From an uncultured Paraburkholderia sp. (GTDB lineage Bacteria; Pseudomonadota; Gammaproteobacteria; Burkholderiales; Burkholderiaceae): a stretch of DNA of 64,000 nt. The DNA is taken from the NCBI GenBank assembly GCA_940746715.1, contig CALNWN010000007.1, positions 186,001-250,000 on the forward strand, in the 5' to 3' direction. Below the pieces are notes generated by a model. It searched no databases, was not told where the DNA came from, and saw only the letters and a list, made by a program, of their open reading frames with translations. Below, one piece after another: positions 40,129 through 47,920 of this stretch (within the stretch, counting starts at the first letter, position 1; each line of letters begins with the position of its first letter). A program made the translations under genes and the position numbers.

Positions 40129-40728
40129 ATGAAAAAGTGGAACTTGATTGTCCGTGTCGGACGTTGCGAAAACTGTCAGAACTGCGTTATTGCGTCCCGT
40201 GACGAGCATGTAGGCAATGACTTCCCAGGTTACGCCGCACCGGCAACCATCAGCGCCGAGAGCCCGATCCGAATCCTGCGGCGCGTCCAGGGCGGCTCGC
40301 ATATGATCGAGACCATCTACCTTCCGGTGATGTGCAATCACTGCGATGACGCACCGTGCATGAAAGTGGGCGGTAGCGCTATTCGCAAGCGCGCCGACGG
40401 TGTTGTCATTATCGATCCGGATAAAGCGCGGGGTCGAAAGGATATCGTGAAGGCTTGCCCGTATAAGGCGATCGTCTGGAACGACGAACTTCAGCTGCCG
40501 CAGATCTGGATATTCGATGCTCACCTGCTGGATCAAGGTTGGCGGCACCCGCGTTGTCAACAGTCGTGCCCGACGGAGGTATTCGAAGCAGTGAAGCTCG
40601 ATGACGAATCGATGAGAGAAAGGCCGCGAAGCGAGGGGCTTAGGGTGTTGCGGCCCGACTGGGGTACGAAGCCACGCGTCTGGTATAGCGGGCTCGTTAG
40701 GATACCTGTTTTATTGGAGGAAGCGTGA
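40129..40728 (+). CDS. Transhydroxylase-like iron-sulfur (beta) subunit, lacking ligands for one cluster
   Basis: A 199-aa ferredoxin-like electron-transfer subunit resembling AthB. It has CENCQNC (Cys13/16/19) with Ser at position 23 where a fourth Cys is expected, then CNHCDDAPC, then CPYKAI. Where AthB has CTMC this protein has WIFD in QIWIFDAHLLDQGW, and finally RCQQSC. Nine of twelve Cys remain; the three lost are those that in the standard fold belong to one cluster, so two [4Fe-4S] clusters are expected. It ends after GTKPRVWYSGLVRIPVLLEE, before the AthB C-terminal barrel, which is in the next ORF. It starts 9 bp after the large subunit. No frameshift seen. Confidence 0.8.
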   Translation: MKKWNLIVRVGRCENCQNCVIASRDEHVGNDFPGYAAPATISAESPIRILRRVQGGSHMIETIYLPVMCNHCDDAPCMKVGGSAIRKRADGVVIIDPDKARGRKDIVKACPYKAIVWNDELQLPQIWIFDAHLLDQGWRHPRCQQSCPTEVFEAVKLDDESMRERPRSEGLRVLRPDWGTKPRVWYSGLVRIPVLLEEA

Positions 40729-40985
40729 GCGCGCAGGTGGGCGATGTAGTCGAATGCGTCCCGGGTGCAAAAGCGGCGCTGTATGCAGGCGATCGCATAG
40801 TGGCCGAAATCGTCTCCGACGTGTTCGGCGATTTCCGCTTCAGCGGCCTGGAAAAGAACAGCGGGATCTATCGAGTCGAAGTCCGTCATGCATACGGGGA
40901 GGCTTCGTGCCAATGTGAGCTGGGGGAGAGCGTGCACCTTCGAGCTTGTGGTGGGGCTCCGGATTTGGCGAGCGTGTGCTCCTGA
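40725..40985 (+). CDS. Separate small ORF matching the C-terminal beta-barrel domain of the transhydroxylase beta subunit
   Basis: An 86-aa protein from GTG 40725, overlapping the beta-subunit stop (GTGA) with GGAGGA 3 bases upstream. VVECVPGAKAALYAGDRIVA and FGDFRFSGLEKNSGIYRVEV match the end of AthB, a carboxypeptidase-regulatory-like (Cna-B) beta sandwich. In AthB this is one polypeptide with the ferredoxin part. Here it is either a natural split with translational coupling or a frameshifted beta gene; the well-placed Shine-Dalgarno favours a real start. The tail after SVHLR is low-information. Confidence 0.7.
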   Translation: MSAQVGDVVECVPGAKAALYAGDRIVAEIVSDVFGDFRFSGLEKNSGIYRVEVRHAYGEASCQCELGESVHLRACGGAPDLASVCS

Positions 40986-41185
40986 AGACGCGGCCCCCGG
41001 CCACTTTTCCACCATGCGATGTTCGTCCGGCGAGCAGCATCGACGAACAACTCGATGCAGTTCACTGAGCTTGCGTCATTCAAGGCAGGTGACAGCGCTG
41101 TGCTCGTGAGTTCGTCGGGCTTCGCAGCGCTGGCTTTACGGCCGGCCCGCTTCTGCAAACAATGGGTGGGCGGTTACCGACACCT

Positions 41186-41898
41186 TCAGTGTACGGTGAG
41201 CGGTTTGCGAGCGAGCTCCTCGGATTGACTGGCGGGCCATTGCGAGCGGATTCTCGCCACCACCACGTCCGGCAGAGGGACGTAGTCCAGCGCGTCGACT
41301 GTTTTTCCTCCATGAGCAAATGCCCATTCGAAGAATTTCAGTGTTGCTTCGTTGCGGCCCGCCGCGTCACGCGCGGCATGAATGAGCACATAGGTTGCGC
41401 CCATGACTGGCCATGCATCCTGACCTCGTGGGTTGGTGAGCGACTGATTGGGCGTGTCGGGCATCCTCATGTTCGGATTCAGCCGCGCGATTGCAGGATC
41501 GTCCCAGTAGCGAATCTTGCCGAGAAAGATCTCCGCGAGCACCTGTCCTGAAAGCGTGAGCTTGCCGGCTGCAATGCCCGGAAGATTACGACAGGAACGA
41601 CGCCGCCGATCGCTGTTGGAAACTGCCTCAATCCGTTAGCCGAGAGCTGCTCGTCGGTCAGCGGCGCGTCGGAGCCTGCGAAATCGACCTCGTTGGCAAG
41701 CATCCGCTTGATGCCATCCGTAGAGGCTGTAGCGTGATAGACCACTTTGCTTCCGCCCGACGCCCGATAGTCGGTGGCCCATCGGATGTAAAGCGGCGCG
41801 GCGAACGTGCTGCCGGCCCCGGTAATGTCGGCGGAGTACGCGGCCGTTGCACATGAAAGGCAAAGCACGTCAGCCATGAGGGTGCGCAATGCTCTCAC
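41186..41898 (-). pseudogene. PstS-like phosphate-binding protein, frameshift plus internal deletion
   Basis: A signal peptide (CLSCATAAYSA) is followed by ADITGAGSTFAAPLYIRWAT, the PstS phosphate-binding loop start, and DFAGSDAPLTDEQLSANGLR. A frameshift near 41570 leads to VLAEIFLGKIRYWDDPAIAR. After PNMRMPDTP the sequence jumps to NQSLTNPRGQDAWPVMGATY, a region normally about 170 residues further on, so the second lobe is mostly deleted. About 230 codons of about 340 remain. No pst transporter genes are nearby. Confidence 0.78.
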
Positions 41899-42205
41899 GA
41901 GGGCCTCCGGTGGGATCCGATTATCGGGCAGCAGTGAGCTAACGTCGCCGATGCCAATAGTCTTGGCGAATGCAAATCGTCACCGCTATTGCAGCGGCAG
42001 TTTGAATCCGTACGCGCGGCGTGGGTCTGCTGTTTGCTCCGCCTATACCGCATGACGCCAATTACACGACGCTCGCACGGCGAATTCCAATTGAATCGTG
42101 CTATCACTGCGCGGAATTCGCGAACCGCGAAGCGACAGGCAATGACTGCAAACAGACGGAGAAGTTGAACTCGACGGAATTCGTTATCGGGGCCGTTATC
42201 GCGTC
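41899..42205. other. 307-bp region with no supported gene
   Basis: Short open frames only. The 3' end must supply the ribosome-binding region of the small ORF at 42206, but I see no strong Shine-Dalgarno. No recognisable RNA or repeat. Confidence 0.4.
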
Positions 42206-42352
42206 ATGAGCGGCACGGTTATTGTGTACGTCGACGACGAAATCTGGTTCGCGAGCCGGAATCTGACCGAACCGGACCTCGTGGCCCGATGCCTACTCTC
42301 TGACCTTGTGCGCCGTATCGAATCGCGCAAACGAAAGCCGGCAGGCCGATAA
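42206..42352 (+). CDS. Small hypothetical protein (48 aa) with a second degraded copy in the window
   Basis: MSGTVIVYVDDEIWFASRNL begins an ORF that ends ESRKRKPAGR before TAA 42350. The block ARCLLSDLVRRIESR is nearly identical at protein level to ARWLLSDLVRRLESR encoded at 21913-21957, while the DNA differs at several third positions. Synonymous divergence supports real coding. The C-terminus is basic and the N-terminus forms a beta-strand-like acidic segment. Function unknown. Confidence 0.5.
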   Translation: MSGTVIVYVDDEIWFASRNLTEPDLVARCLLSDLVRRIESRKRKPAGR

Positions 42353-42492
42353 ATCCGACGGTCATGTGCTCCGGCAACATCAAACCGCTTTTCTGTTTTC
42401 GGCCGTCTTCGCTGCCCATCGACCGCAGTACGGCGCATATCAAGCGATCGATGCAATGCGGTGAGCGTGTCAGGTCTCGTCTGCGAGGCAAC

Positions 42493-42951
42493 TCATGACT
42501 TCGTGGGGCGGCCTGTTTTTACCTGCTCGACTGCTGAGACTGCGGCGAGCAGGCGCTTCTGCGCTGCAGACTCCAGCATCAGCAGGCCCGCGCGCAGCAA
42601 CTCGCTTTTTTTGACAGAGACACCTGCTGCCAGGCACTTCTGTTTGAGCGCCGCGATCTTCTCGTAGTCCGACTTGGGCATCGTGAAGCTGTCGCGTACG
42701 ACTTTTTCCTTTCTTGCGCGTCTGGATTTCGTACTTTCCGCAGCCTTGACCGGCTCTGCCTCAACCTTGACTCGTGCCGCTTTGGTTCCAGCCGCGGCCT
42801 TCAACGCCTTGTTTGTCGCCACTTTTTCCTTGGGCGAATCCGCGTTCGGTGCTGTTAGCTGCGGTTCGTCTCCGGCGCCGTGCGCGCGTTCAGCTGCCTT
42901 GGGAAAATGAAATGCCTTGCTGTTTGCTTTTTTTGTGGTTGCTTGGGACAT
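42493..42951 (-). CDS. Lys/Ala-rich protein with C-terminal ribbon-helix-helix-like segment
   Basis: 152 aa from ATG 42951 (ATG 42966 is an in-frame alternative). Residues 1-85 are Lys/Ala/Glu rich and probably disordered, resembling histone-H1-like tails (KALKAAAGTKAARVKVEAEP). The C-terminal part, DSFTMPKSDYEKIAALKQKC followed by GVSVKKSELLRAGLLMLESA, has the strand-helix-helix pattern of RHH DNA-binding proteins (strand with polar faces, then two helices). It probably binds DNA. A perfect ATTGTATACAAT palindrome immediately upstream suggests autoregulation. Intact; target unknown. Confidence 0.65.
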   Translation of the reverse strand: MSQATTKKANSKAFHFPKAAERAHGAGDEPQLTAPNADSPKEKVATNKALKAAAGTKAARVKVEAEPVKAAESTKSRRARKEKVVRDSFTMPKSDYEKIAALKQKCLAAGVSVKKSELLRAGLLMLESAAQKRLLAAVSAVEQVKTGRPTKS

Positions 42952-42964
42952 CGCGAATCTCGTC

Positions 42965-42991
42965 ATTGTATACAATATAAATAGTATATAC
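42965..42991. promoter_or_regulatory. AT-rich promoter region with ATTGTATACAAT and GTATATAC dyads
   Basis: A perfect 12-bp palindrome (42965-42976) and a perfect 8-bp palindrome GTATATAC (42984-42991) lie just upstream of the RHH-like gene. The patch is the most AT-rich of its surroundings. TATACT and TATATT hexamers on the minus strand could be -10 elements. Tandem short dyads are typical of RHH operators. Confidence 0.5.
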
Positions 42992-43178
42992 GGTTTTGTG
43001 CGAACGCAAATGGCAGGCGCCCGTGGGATTTGCGGCACGCTCCTTCCGGTCATCCATGCGGCGCTGAAAGGCGGCGAAAGCGCTTCCACAACACGCCCAA
43101 TGCATCGTGGTCGGCGGCGACCCGGCAGGCGAGATAACCTCGTGCATCCCCGATGCCGGTCGCCATCGCCTGACGCCT

Positions 43179-43811
43179 TTACAGATGCGTCGTCAGAAGG
43201 CGAACGCCAGCCATCCCGAACACCACCGCCAGGCATCCTTCCAGGGCGCGGCGAGTTCTCAGGTAGATCCTGCGAGCGGAATTCGTCGAAAACAATACGG
43301 CATAGCTACCGAACACGAGGCATCCAATGGCCCCGCAGCCCACCACCAGGGCACCATGACTAGTCCCGTTGCGGTTAGACGATAGGGCAATAATCGAAAC
43401 CCACACGAGGATCGCTTTGGGATTGGTGAGATGGAGCATCGCTCCTCGCGAGTAGACGCCCGTCAATGTCCGCTCCTGTTCGACGTTCATGACGGATGCA
43501 CCTGTTGTCGCAAAGGCGTTGCGTCCAGCCTTGAAGGCTAGCCACAAGAGATAGAGGCCGCCGCAAACCTTGACTGCAACGATGAACCGGGAATATGCAA
43601 TCAAGGCAGCCGACACGCCCAGCGTCGCCACCGTCGCCCAAAACATCGACCCGGTGACGATGCCGAGTGCGAACATCAAGGCCGCTTTCCGGCCGTGACT
43701 GACCGCAATCGACGCAATTGCAAGATTGCTGGGCCCGGGACTCGCGGTGCCAACAAAATACGCTGCATACGCAAGCAACAGGTTTGTCGAAAAGTAGGCG
43801 CTTAGCGTCAT
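43179..43811 (-). CDS. LysE/RhtB family amino-acid exporter
   Basis: 210 aa from ATG 43811 (an upstream in-frame ATG at 43847 is less typical). The family start is seen in YAAYFVGTASPGPSNLAIAS with the conserved GPxN-like motif, then HGRKAALMFALGIVTGSMFW. Six hydrophobic segments are visible, and LTNPKAILVWVSIIALSSNR is the conserved NPK motif. It exports amino acids or homoserine lactones across the inner membrane. Intact, monocistronic. Confidence 0.85.
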   Translation of the reverse strand: MTLSAYFSTNLLLAYAAYFVGTASPGPSNLAIASIAVSHGRKAALMFALGIVTGSMFWATVATLGVSAALIAYSRFIVAVKVCGGLYLLWLAFKAGRNAFATTGASVMNVEQERTLTGVYSRGAMLHLTNPKAILVWVSIIALSSNRNGTSHGALVVGCGAIGCLVFGSYAVLFSTNSARRIYLRTRRALEGCLAVVFGMAGVRLLTTHL

Positions 43812-43978
43812 GACCGGGCTCCAGCGATTGGGAATTTGCGTGATCATCCGGCCAGGGAAAATCCAACGGAAGTGGCGATCTTGCCATCTTTGGAGGAATT
43901 TCAGACATACGTATCACATGCGTGTCAACCCGCCTGGCCGATGGCGGCGCATAGCTCAGCCAGACGGAAGCTCAATGC

Positions 43979-44003
43979 AAAAAAGTCCGGGCGGGTCCGG
44001 CTT
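43979..44003 (-). terminator. Rho-independent terminator after the epoxide hydrolase
   Basis: Read on the minus strand, AAGCCGG and CCGGACTT form a short GC stem (one bulge) followed directly by six T residues. It sits immediately downstream of the large inverted repeat at 44004-44067. Confidence 0.65.
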
Positions 44004-44067
44004 GCATGAATTGATTGAGAAGCGCTCCGCCGCATCCTTCGCGGAGCGCTTCTCAATCAATTCATGC
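44004..44067. repeat. 27-bp perfect inverted repeat with 10-nt loop
   Basis: Positions 44004-44030 and 44041-44067 are exact reverse complements (27 of 27), separated by CGCATCCTTC. The right arm contains the stop codon of the epoxide hydrolase (44062-44064). The stem is far longer than needed for termination and would form an extremely stable mRNA hairpin or DNA cruciform. Confidence 0.9.
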
Positions 44068-45413
44068 CCGCAAAGGCCTCAACCCCGCGCGCACTTCATT
44101 CGCGAAGATCATCGGTTCTTCCCACGCAGCGAAGTGCCCGCCCGTTTCGGGCTTGTTGAAGTAGATCAGATTGTGATAGGCCTTTTCCGTCCAGCTCCTC
44201 GGCGCCTGGTAATTTTCGCCCGGAAAAGCGCTGACAGCCGCAGGCACATTTACGTCGGCCGCGAGAAAGAAGTTCGCGTGCGATTCCCAGTAGAAGCGAG
44301 CGGCCGAGATACCTGTATTGGTGAGCCAATAGAGCGTGATGTCGTCGAGTAGTCGTCGCGCGTTAGCGCGCCTGAGGAATGGCCGTTGACGGGATGACCG
44401 AGCACGGCCGCGCTCAACGCCGCAGCGGGCTGGCCATAGCCGTCGCCGTGATCGAGCAGCCAGGACGCCAGTGCAACGGGCGAGTCAGCGAGTCCATACA
44501 GCGTCTGGGGGCGTGTGCCCATTTCTACAGCGTAGCCGCGCTTCTTCTTGAAGTTGGCGCTCAACTGTTCATAGGCTTGCCGCTCCTCGTCCGATAAGCC
44601 GGCAGGCATCGCGTCGCCCGCTGCCAGCGACTTCAGGGTTTCTGCGGGAACGGAGGCCGGGAAGTTCACGTGAATACCCATCAATTCGGGCGGCGCCTGC
44701 CTGGCCATGATGTTCGTCACGATGCCACCCAGGTCGCCGCCCTGCGATGCAAAGCGCTCATAGCCGAGCCGTTTCATCAACGTAACCCACGCGCGCGCAG
44801 TGCGCTCCGGACCCCAGCCCGTTGTAGTGGGCCTTGCGGAAAAACCATAACTAGGCAATGACGGAATCACGAGGTGAAAGGCATCCGAAGCCGGCGCGCC
44901 ATACGCGACAGGATTGACAAGCGGATCGATGATCTTGAACTGTTCGATCACCGAGCCCGGCCAGCCGTGCGTCACGATCAACGGCATCGCGTTGTCATGC
45001 TTTGAACGGACATGGATGAAATGGATATCGAGTCCGTCGATCTCCGTGACGAACTGCGGATACGAATTCAGCCGCGCCTCGATTTTGCGCCAGTCGTAGC
45101 CAGTCGCCCAGTATTGCGCGAGTCCCTGAAGGGTGGCGAGCTGAATGCCCTGCGATTCGTCGGGCACCGTCTCACGATCGGGCCAGCGCGTCGCCTTGAT
45201 GCGGCGCCGCATCTCCGCCAGTTGCGAGTCGGGAACATGAACGCGAAACGGCCGAAGCGCTGTCTTGTCGCCCGTTGCGGGTTCAGTGATCTTGCCGGTC
45301 GCCGGATTCGTATCTGCGAAGGCGAGGCGGCTTAGCGAGCCTGCGACGATCGCCGCGGCGGCCGCACCGACGAAGTGCCGGCGCGATGGGGATTGGGGCG
45401 TGTCGTTTGACAT
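44062..45413 (-). pseudogene. Epoxide hydrolase family protein (EHN domain) with Tat signal, frameshifted
   Basis: A Tat-type signal SRRHFVGAAAAAIVAGSLSR is followed by the EHN lid domain (ALRPFRVHVPDSQLAEMRRR) and the alpha/beta-hydrolase core: oxyanion HGWPGS and nucleophile Asp in FASQGGDLGGIV. Near 44355 the frame breaks at LTRDD and resumes in another frame as GISAARFYWESHANFF, through ETGGHFAAWEEP (catalytic His), ending RAGLRPLRA. Without the shift the catalytic His is lost. The stop lies inside the 27-bp inverted repeat. The GlxA-type regulator upstream could control it. Confidence 0.82.
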
Positions 45414-45547
45414 GGAATCAGTCTGCTGCCTTGATCAGCGTGTTGCGTTGCGTGGTAACTCAGCGGCGTGCGGGGCACGATAAGTCCGCTTTTGTGCGGC
45501 GCAGCCTTTCTGCCTGCGATGGAGGCATTTCAGCGGATGAACGTATC

Positions 45548-45567
45548 CCGCTTATGTCCTAAAGCGG
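45548..45567. promoter_or_regulatory. Inverted repeat CCGCTT-N8-AAGCGG upstream of the epoxide hydrolase
   Basis: CCGCTT and AAGCGG are exact reverse complements 8 bases apart, about 135 bp before the epoxide hydrolase start and just downstream of the GlxA-type regulator gene on the same strand. It could be an AraC-type binding site or an intergenic hairpin. Confidence 0.35.
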
Positions 45568-45688
45568 CTTGCGCGTAAGCATGCGTATCCGTCTCTGTTG
45601 CAGATACGTTGCGATACAAAAGTAAGGGGAAGGCGGGAAGGGGCGAGGAGGAGGGCAGCGAGGAGGACGCGGCGCGATCTGGCACGGC

Positions 45689-46726
45689 TCAGCCGCCGTC
45701 GCTGCCTGGGTCGCCTTGCGCATCTGGTGCTAGGGCACGTGAAAATCGCATTTGATATTCACTGGGGGACAGTCCGGTCTTGCGCTTGAACAATTGCCGG
45801 AACGTGCTGATGTCGCCATAACCGACACGTTGGCTGACCGCCTCGAGCGCGATGGGCCGCGTTTCCAGTAAGCGTTTCGCGACTTCGATGCGCAGATTCT
45901 GCAGATACGTCAACGGTGCGAGGCCGACTGCTTCCTTGAAACGGCGGTTGAGCGTGCGTTCGCTGACAGCGAGCGAGGCCGCCAGATCGCTCAGCCGGAA
46001 TCCCTGCTGCAACGTAGCCTCCATCTGCTGCTGCGCTCGGGCGACGAGCGTATCGGTATGGCCATGTTCGCCGAGAAGCGTTGCGAAAGAAGCCTGCGAA
46101 GTCCGGTTCATGTCGATCAATAGCGCCTTCGCGGTCAACGTGGCGAGTTCTGCGCCGGCGAATGTTTCGACGAGCTGCACCGCGAGATTCAGATACGACG
46201 TCACGGACCCCCCCGAGATGATGCCGTCTTGTGCGAGCAGCAGTTCCTGTGCACGGACTTCGACCCGCGGATAGCGGCGCGCGAAGTCCGCCGCTCGCGC
46301 CCAGTGCGTCGTTGCGGCGCGGCCATCCAGCAGCCCGGCCTCGGCGAGCAGGTAATTGGCCGTGCAGTACGCTGCCAGCACGGCGCCAGATTTCCGTTGA
46401 CGCCTCAGCGCTGAAGACAGTTCATCGAGCTGCTCCCGGCGCCCGATGAACTCGTCGATGTTCGAGAAGAACGGTGCCGTCAGGAGAACGGCATCTGCGC
46501 GTTTGCGCGGGTCGATCTTGCCGTCGACTTCAATGGTCTGCCCTGCCGCAGCTTTGACGGGATGCCCGTCGAGGGACTCCACACGCCATACAAATAACGG
46601 TGTGGAGTTGGTGCCCGGCGGCGCCTTGCGCGCGTGGAACTGATTGGCCGCGCTGAACACGTCGACAGGTCCGGCGACACCGGACGCGAGGATTCCGTCA
46701 TATACCCAGATGCGGACGATGGTCAT
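45689..46726 (-). CDS. GlxA family AraC-type transcriptional regulator
   Basis: A complete 345-aa protein. Residues 1-190 are a DJ-1/PfpI-like amidotransferase domain (MTIVRIWVYDGILASGVAGP; SGAVLAAYCTANYLLAEAGL with Cys at the nucleophile-elbow position). The C-terminus has two AraC helix-turn-helix motifs (RLSDLAASLAVSERTLNRRF and EAVSQRVGYGDISTFRQLFK) and ends SPSEYQMRF. Such regulators respond to nitrogenous small molecules. It lies upstream of the epoxide hydrolase on the same strand, so that gene is a possible target. Confidence 0.87.
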   Translation of the reverse strand: MTIVRIWVYDGILASGVAGPVDVFSAANQFHARKAPPGTNSTPLFVWRVESLDGHPVKAAAGQTIEVDGKIDPRKRADAVLLTAPFFSNIDEFIGRREQLDELSSALRRQRKSGAVLAAYCTANYLLAEAGLLDGRAATTHWARAADFARRYPRVEVRAQELLLAQDGIISGGSVTSYLNLAVQLVETFAGAELATLTAKALLIDMNRTSQASFATLLGEHGHTDTLVARAQQQMEATLQQGFRLSDLAASLAVSERTLNRRFKEAVGLAPLTYLQNLRIEVAKRLLETRPIALEAVSQRVGYGDISTFRQLFKRKTGLSPSEYQMRFSRALAPDAQGDPGSDGG

Positions 46727-46918
46727 TGCGTGTCTGAAATTCCCTTAATAATGGCGATCCTGCCACTTTAATTCACGCAAGTAAACCCCGATCATGAGCG
46801 CATCCCATCAACCGGAGCAGGAGCAGCACCATGCCGACGATTGATGCACTGTCGCGTGAAACGCCGTGAAATTCCATGGCCGAAGCATGCTTCATGGAGA
46901 ACCTGACCGCCATCCTCA

Positions 46919-47392
46919 ATGAGGCATAACCGGAGCGCACACCATGAAATTCACGACACACAGCCTGTGATGACACCCGCCGGTGGTCCGCCGCTGTGGC
47001 TGGCGAGCCTCAGTGAAACCGCGACGCTCGAGGCCACCGTTCTGAAGCGTCCAATCGAAGGACGAGCCGATATTCTTTCCGTGATCAAACACGCTGTGTC
47101 CCTGTACGAATTCCAGCAACACAGCTACAAGGGCACGATTGGCGACGGTTTGTATATGGAGTCGTATCGCTCGCAGATCGAAGGCGTGCCGATAGAAACG
47201 GTTGTTCTCGCGCATATGGATGAGCGGGGCGCGACGGATTCCGCGGTCATTAATCACCGCCCGCTGAACGCGGTGCTGCTGTTTTCAAAACTGATGTGGG
47301 AGCGCGTCGACGAGCGCTTCCGCGATTGTTATCTGACAGGACCGGAAATAGCGGCGCTGGACAAGGTTCAGCCTGTGCTCCCGACCAAATGA
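46919..47392 (+). CDS. NTF2-like (SnoaL-type) protein
   Basis: A 157-aa protein whose body (GGPPLWLASLSETATLEATV, IEGRADILSVIKHAVSLYEF, MESYRSQIEGVPIETVVLAH) has the cone-shaped NTF2/SnoaL pattern, with no obvious catalytic Asp. ATG 46970 is an alternative start in the same frame, but the upstream residues EIHDTQPVM look coding. Its TGA overlaps the ATG of the next gene (ATGA). Function unknown. Just upstream (46831-46918) are only short, broken ORFs. Confidence 0.65.
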   Translation: MRHNRSAHHEIHDTQPVMTPAGGPPLWLASLSETATLEATVLKRPIEGRADILSVIKHAVSLYEFQQHSYKGTIGDGLYMESYRSQIEGVPIETVVLAHMDERGATDSAVINHRPLNAVLLFSKLMWERVDERFRDCYLTGPEIAALDKVQPVLPTK

Positions 47393-47806
47393 TGAAACAC
47401 TTCCTTAATCTGACTACGGCCCTCTGTGCTGGCCGCTTCATCAGGAACCGCCATGGCGAACACCACTGCGATGCCAACTACGCCAACCACGAAGATATTG
47501 GCGATTGGCACTTTTCCGCCGGGCACCGACATGCAGCTTGTGCAACGCATTCTTCCGTCGGAAGTTCGCGAAACGGCGCAGCTCTACCTGGAGGGCAAGA
47601 TTGATCAGTGGTACTCACTGCAAGACAGGGCGGGCGTAGCGTTCATCGTGAACGTTCCCGACGTGAATCAGGCGCATGACATGCTTGAAGCACTTCCTTT
47701 GGGTCAAGCGCACCTGATGACGTTTTCGCTGTTCCCACTAGGCCCGCTTAAGCCGTTGAGCAAGCTTTTGAATCCGTCCGACGGCGCAATAAATGGCGGC
47801 CAGTAG
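47389..47806 (+). pseudogene. Exported YciI/muconolactone-isomerase-like small protein, frameshifted in the signal peptide
   Basis: From ATG 47389 the frame reads MMKHFLNLTTALC, the first half of a signal peptide. The second half, VLAASSGTAMA, is in another frame from GTG 47426. Restoring one GT dinucleotide at about 47425 gives a perfect signal peptide. The mature domain (KILAIGTFPPGTDMQLVQRI, DRAGVAFIVNVPDVNQAHDM, LPLGQAHLMTFSLFPLGPLK) resembles small dimeric alpha-beta barrel proteins. Translation from an internal start would give a cytoplasmic form. Coupled to the NTF2-like gene. Confidence 0.65.
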
Positions 47807-47920
47807 AAAAGCCGCGAGAGGCGGGATCAGGCACTAGTGCACCGCTTTTGCCGCCTCGTGGAATCCAGAAAGAAGTGCAACTCAATTAACGCAATTTCGC
47901 ATCGAACGAGAGCTACCATC

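Noticed and set aside
44004..44067. Reading the 27-bp inverted repeat as the terminal repeat of an insertion sequence
   Set aside because: The arms are only 10 bases apart with no transposase between them and no target-site duplication visible.
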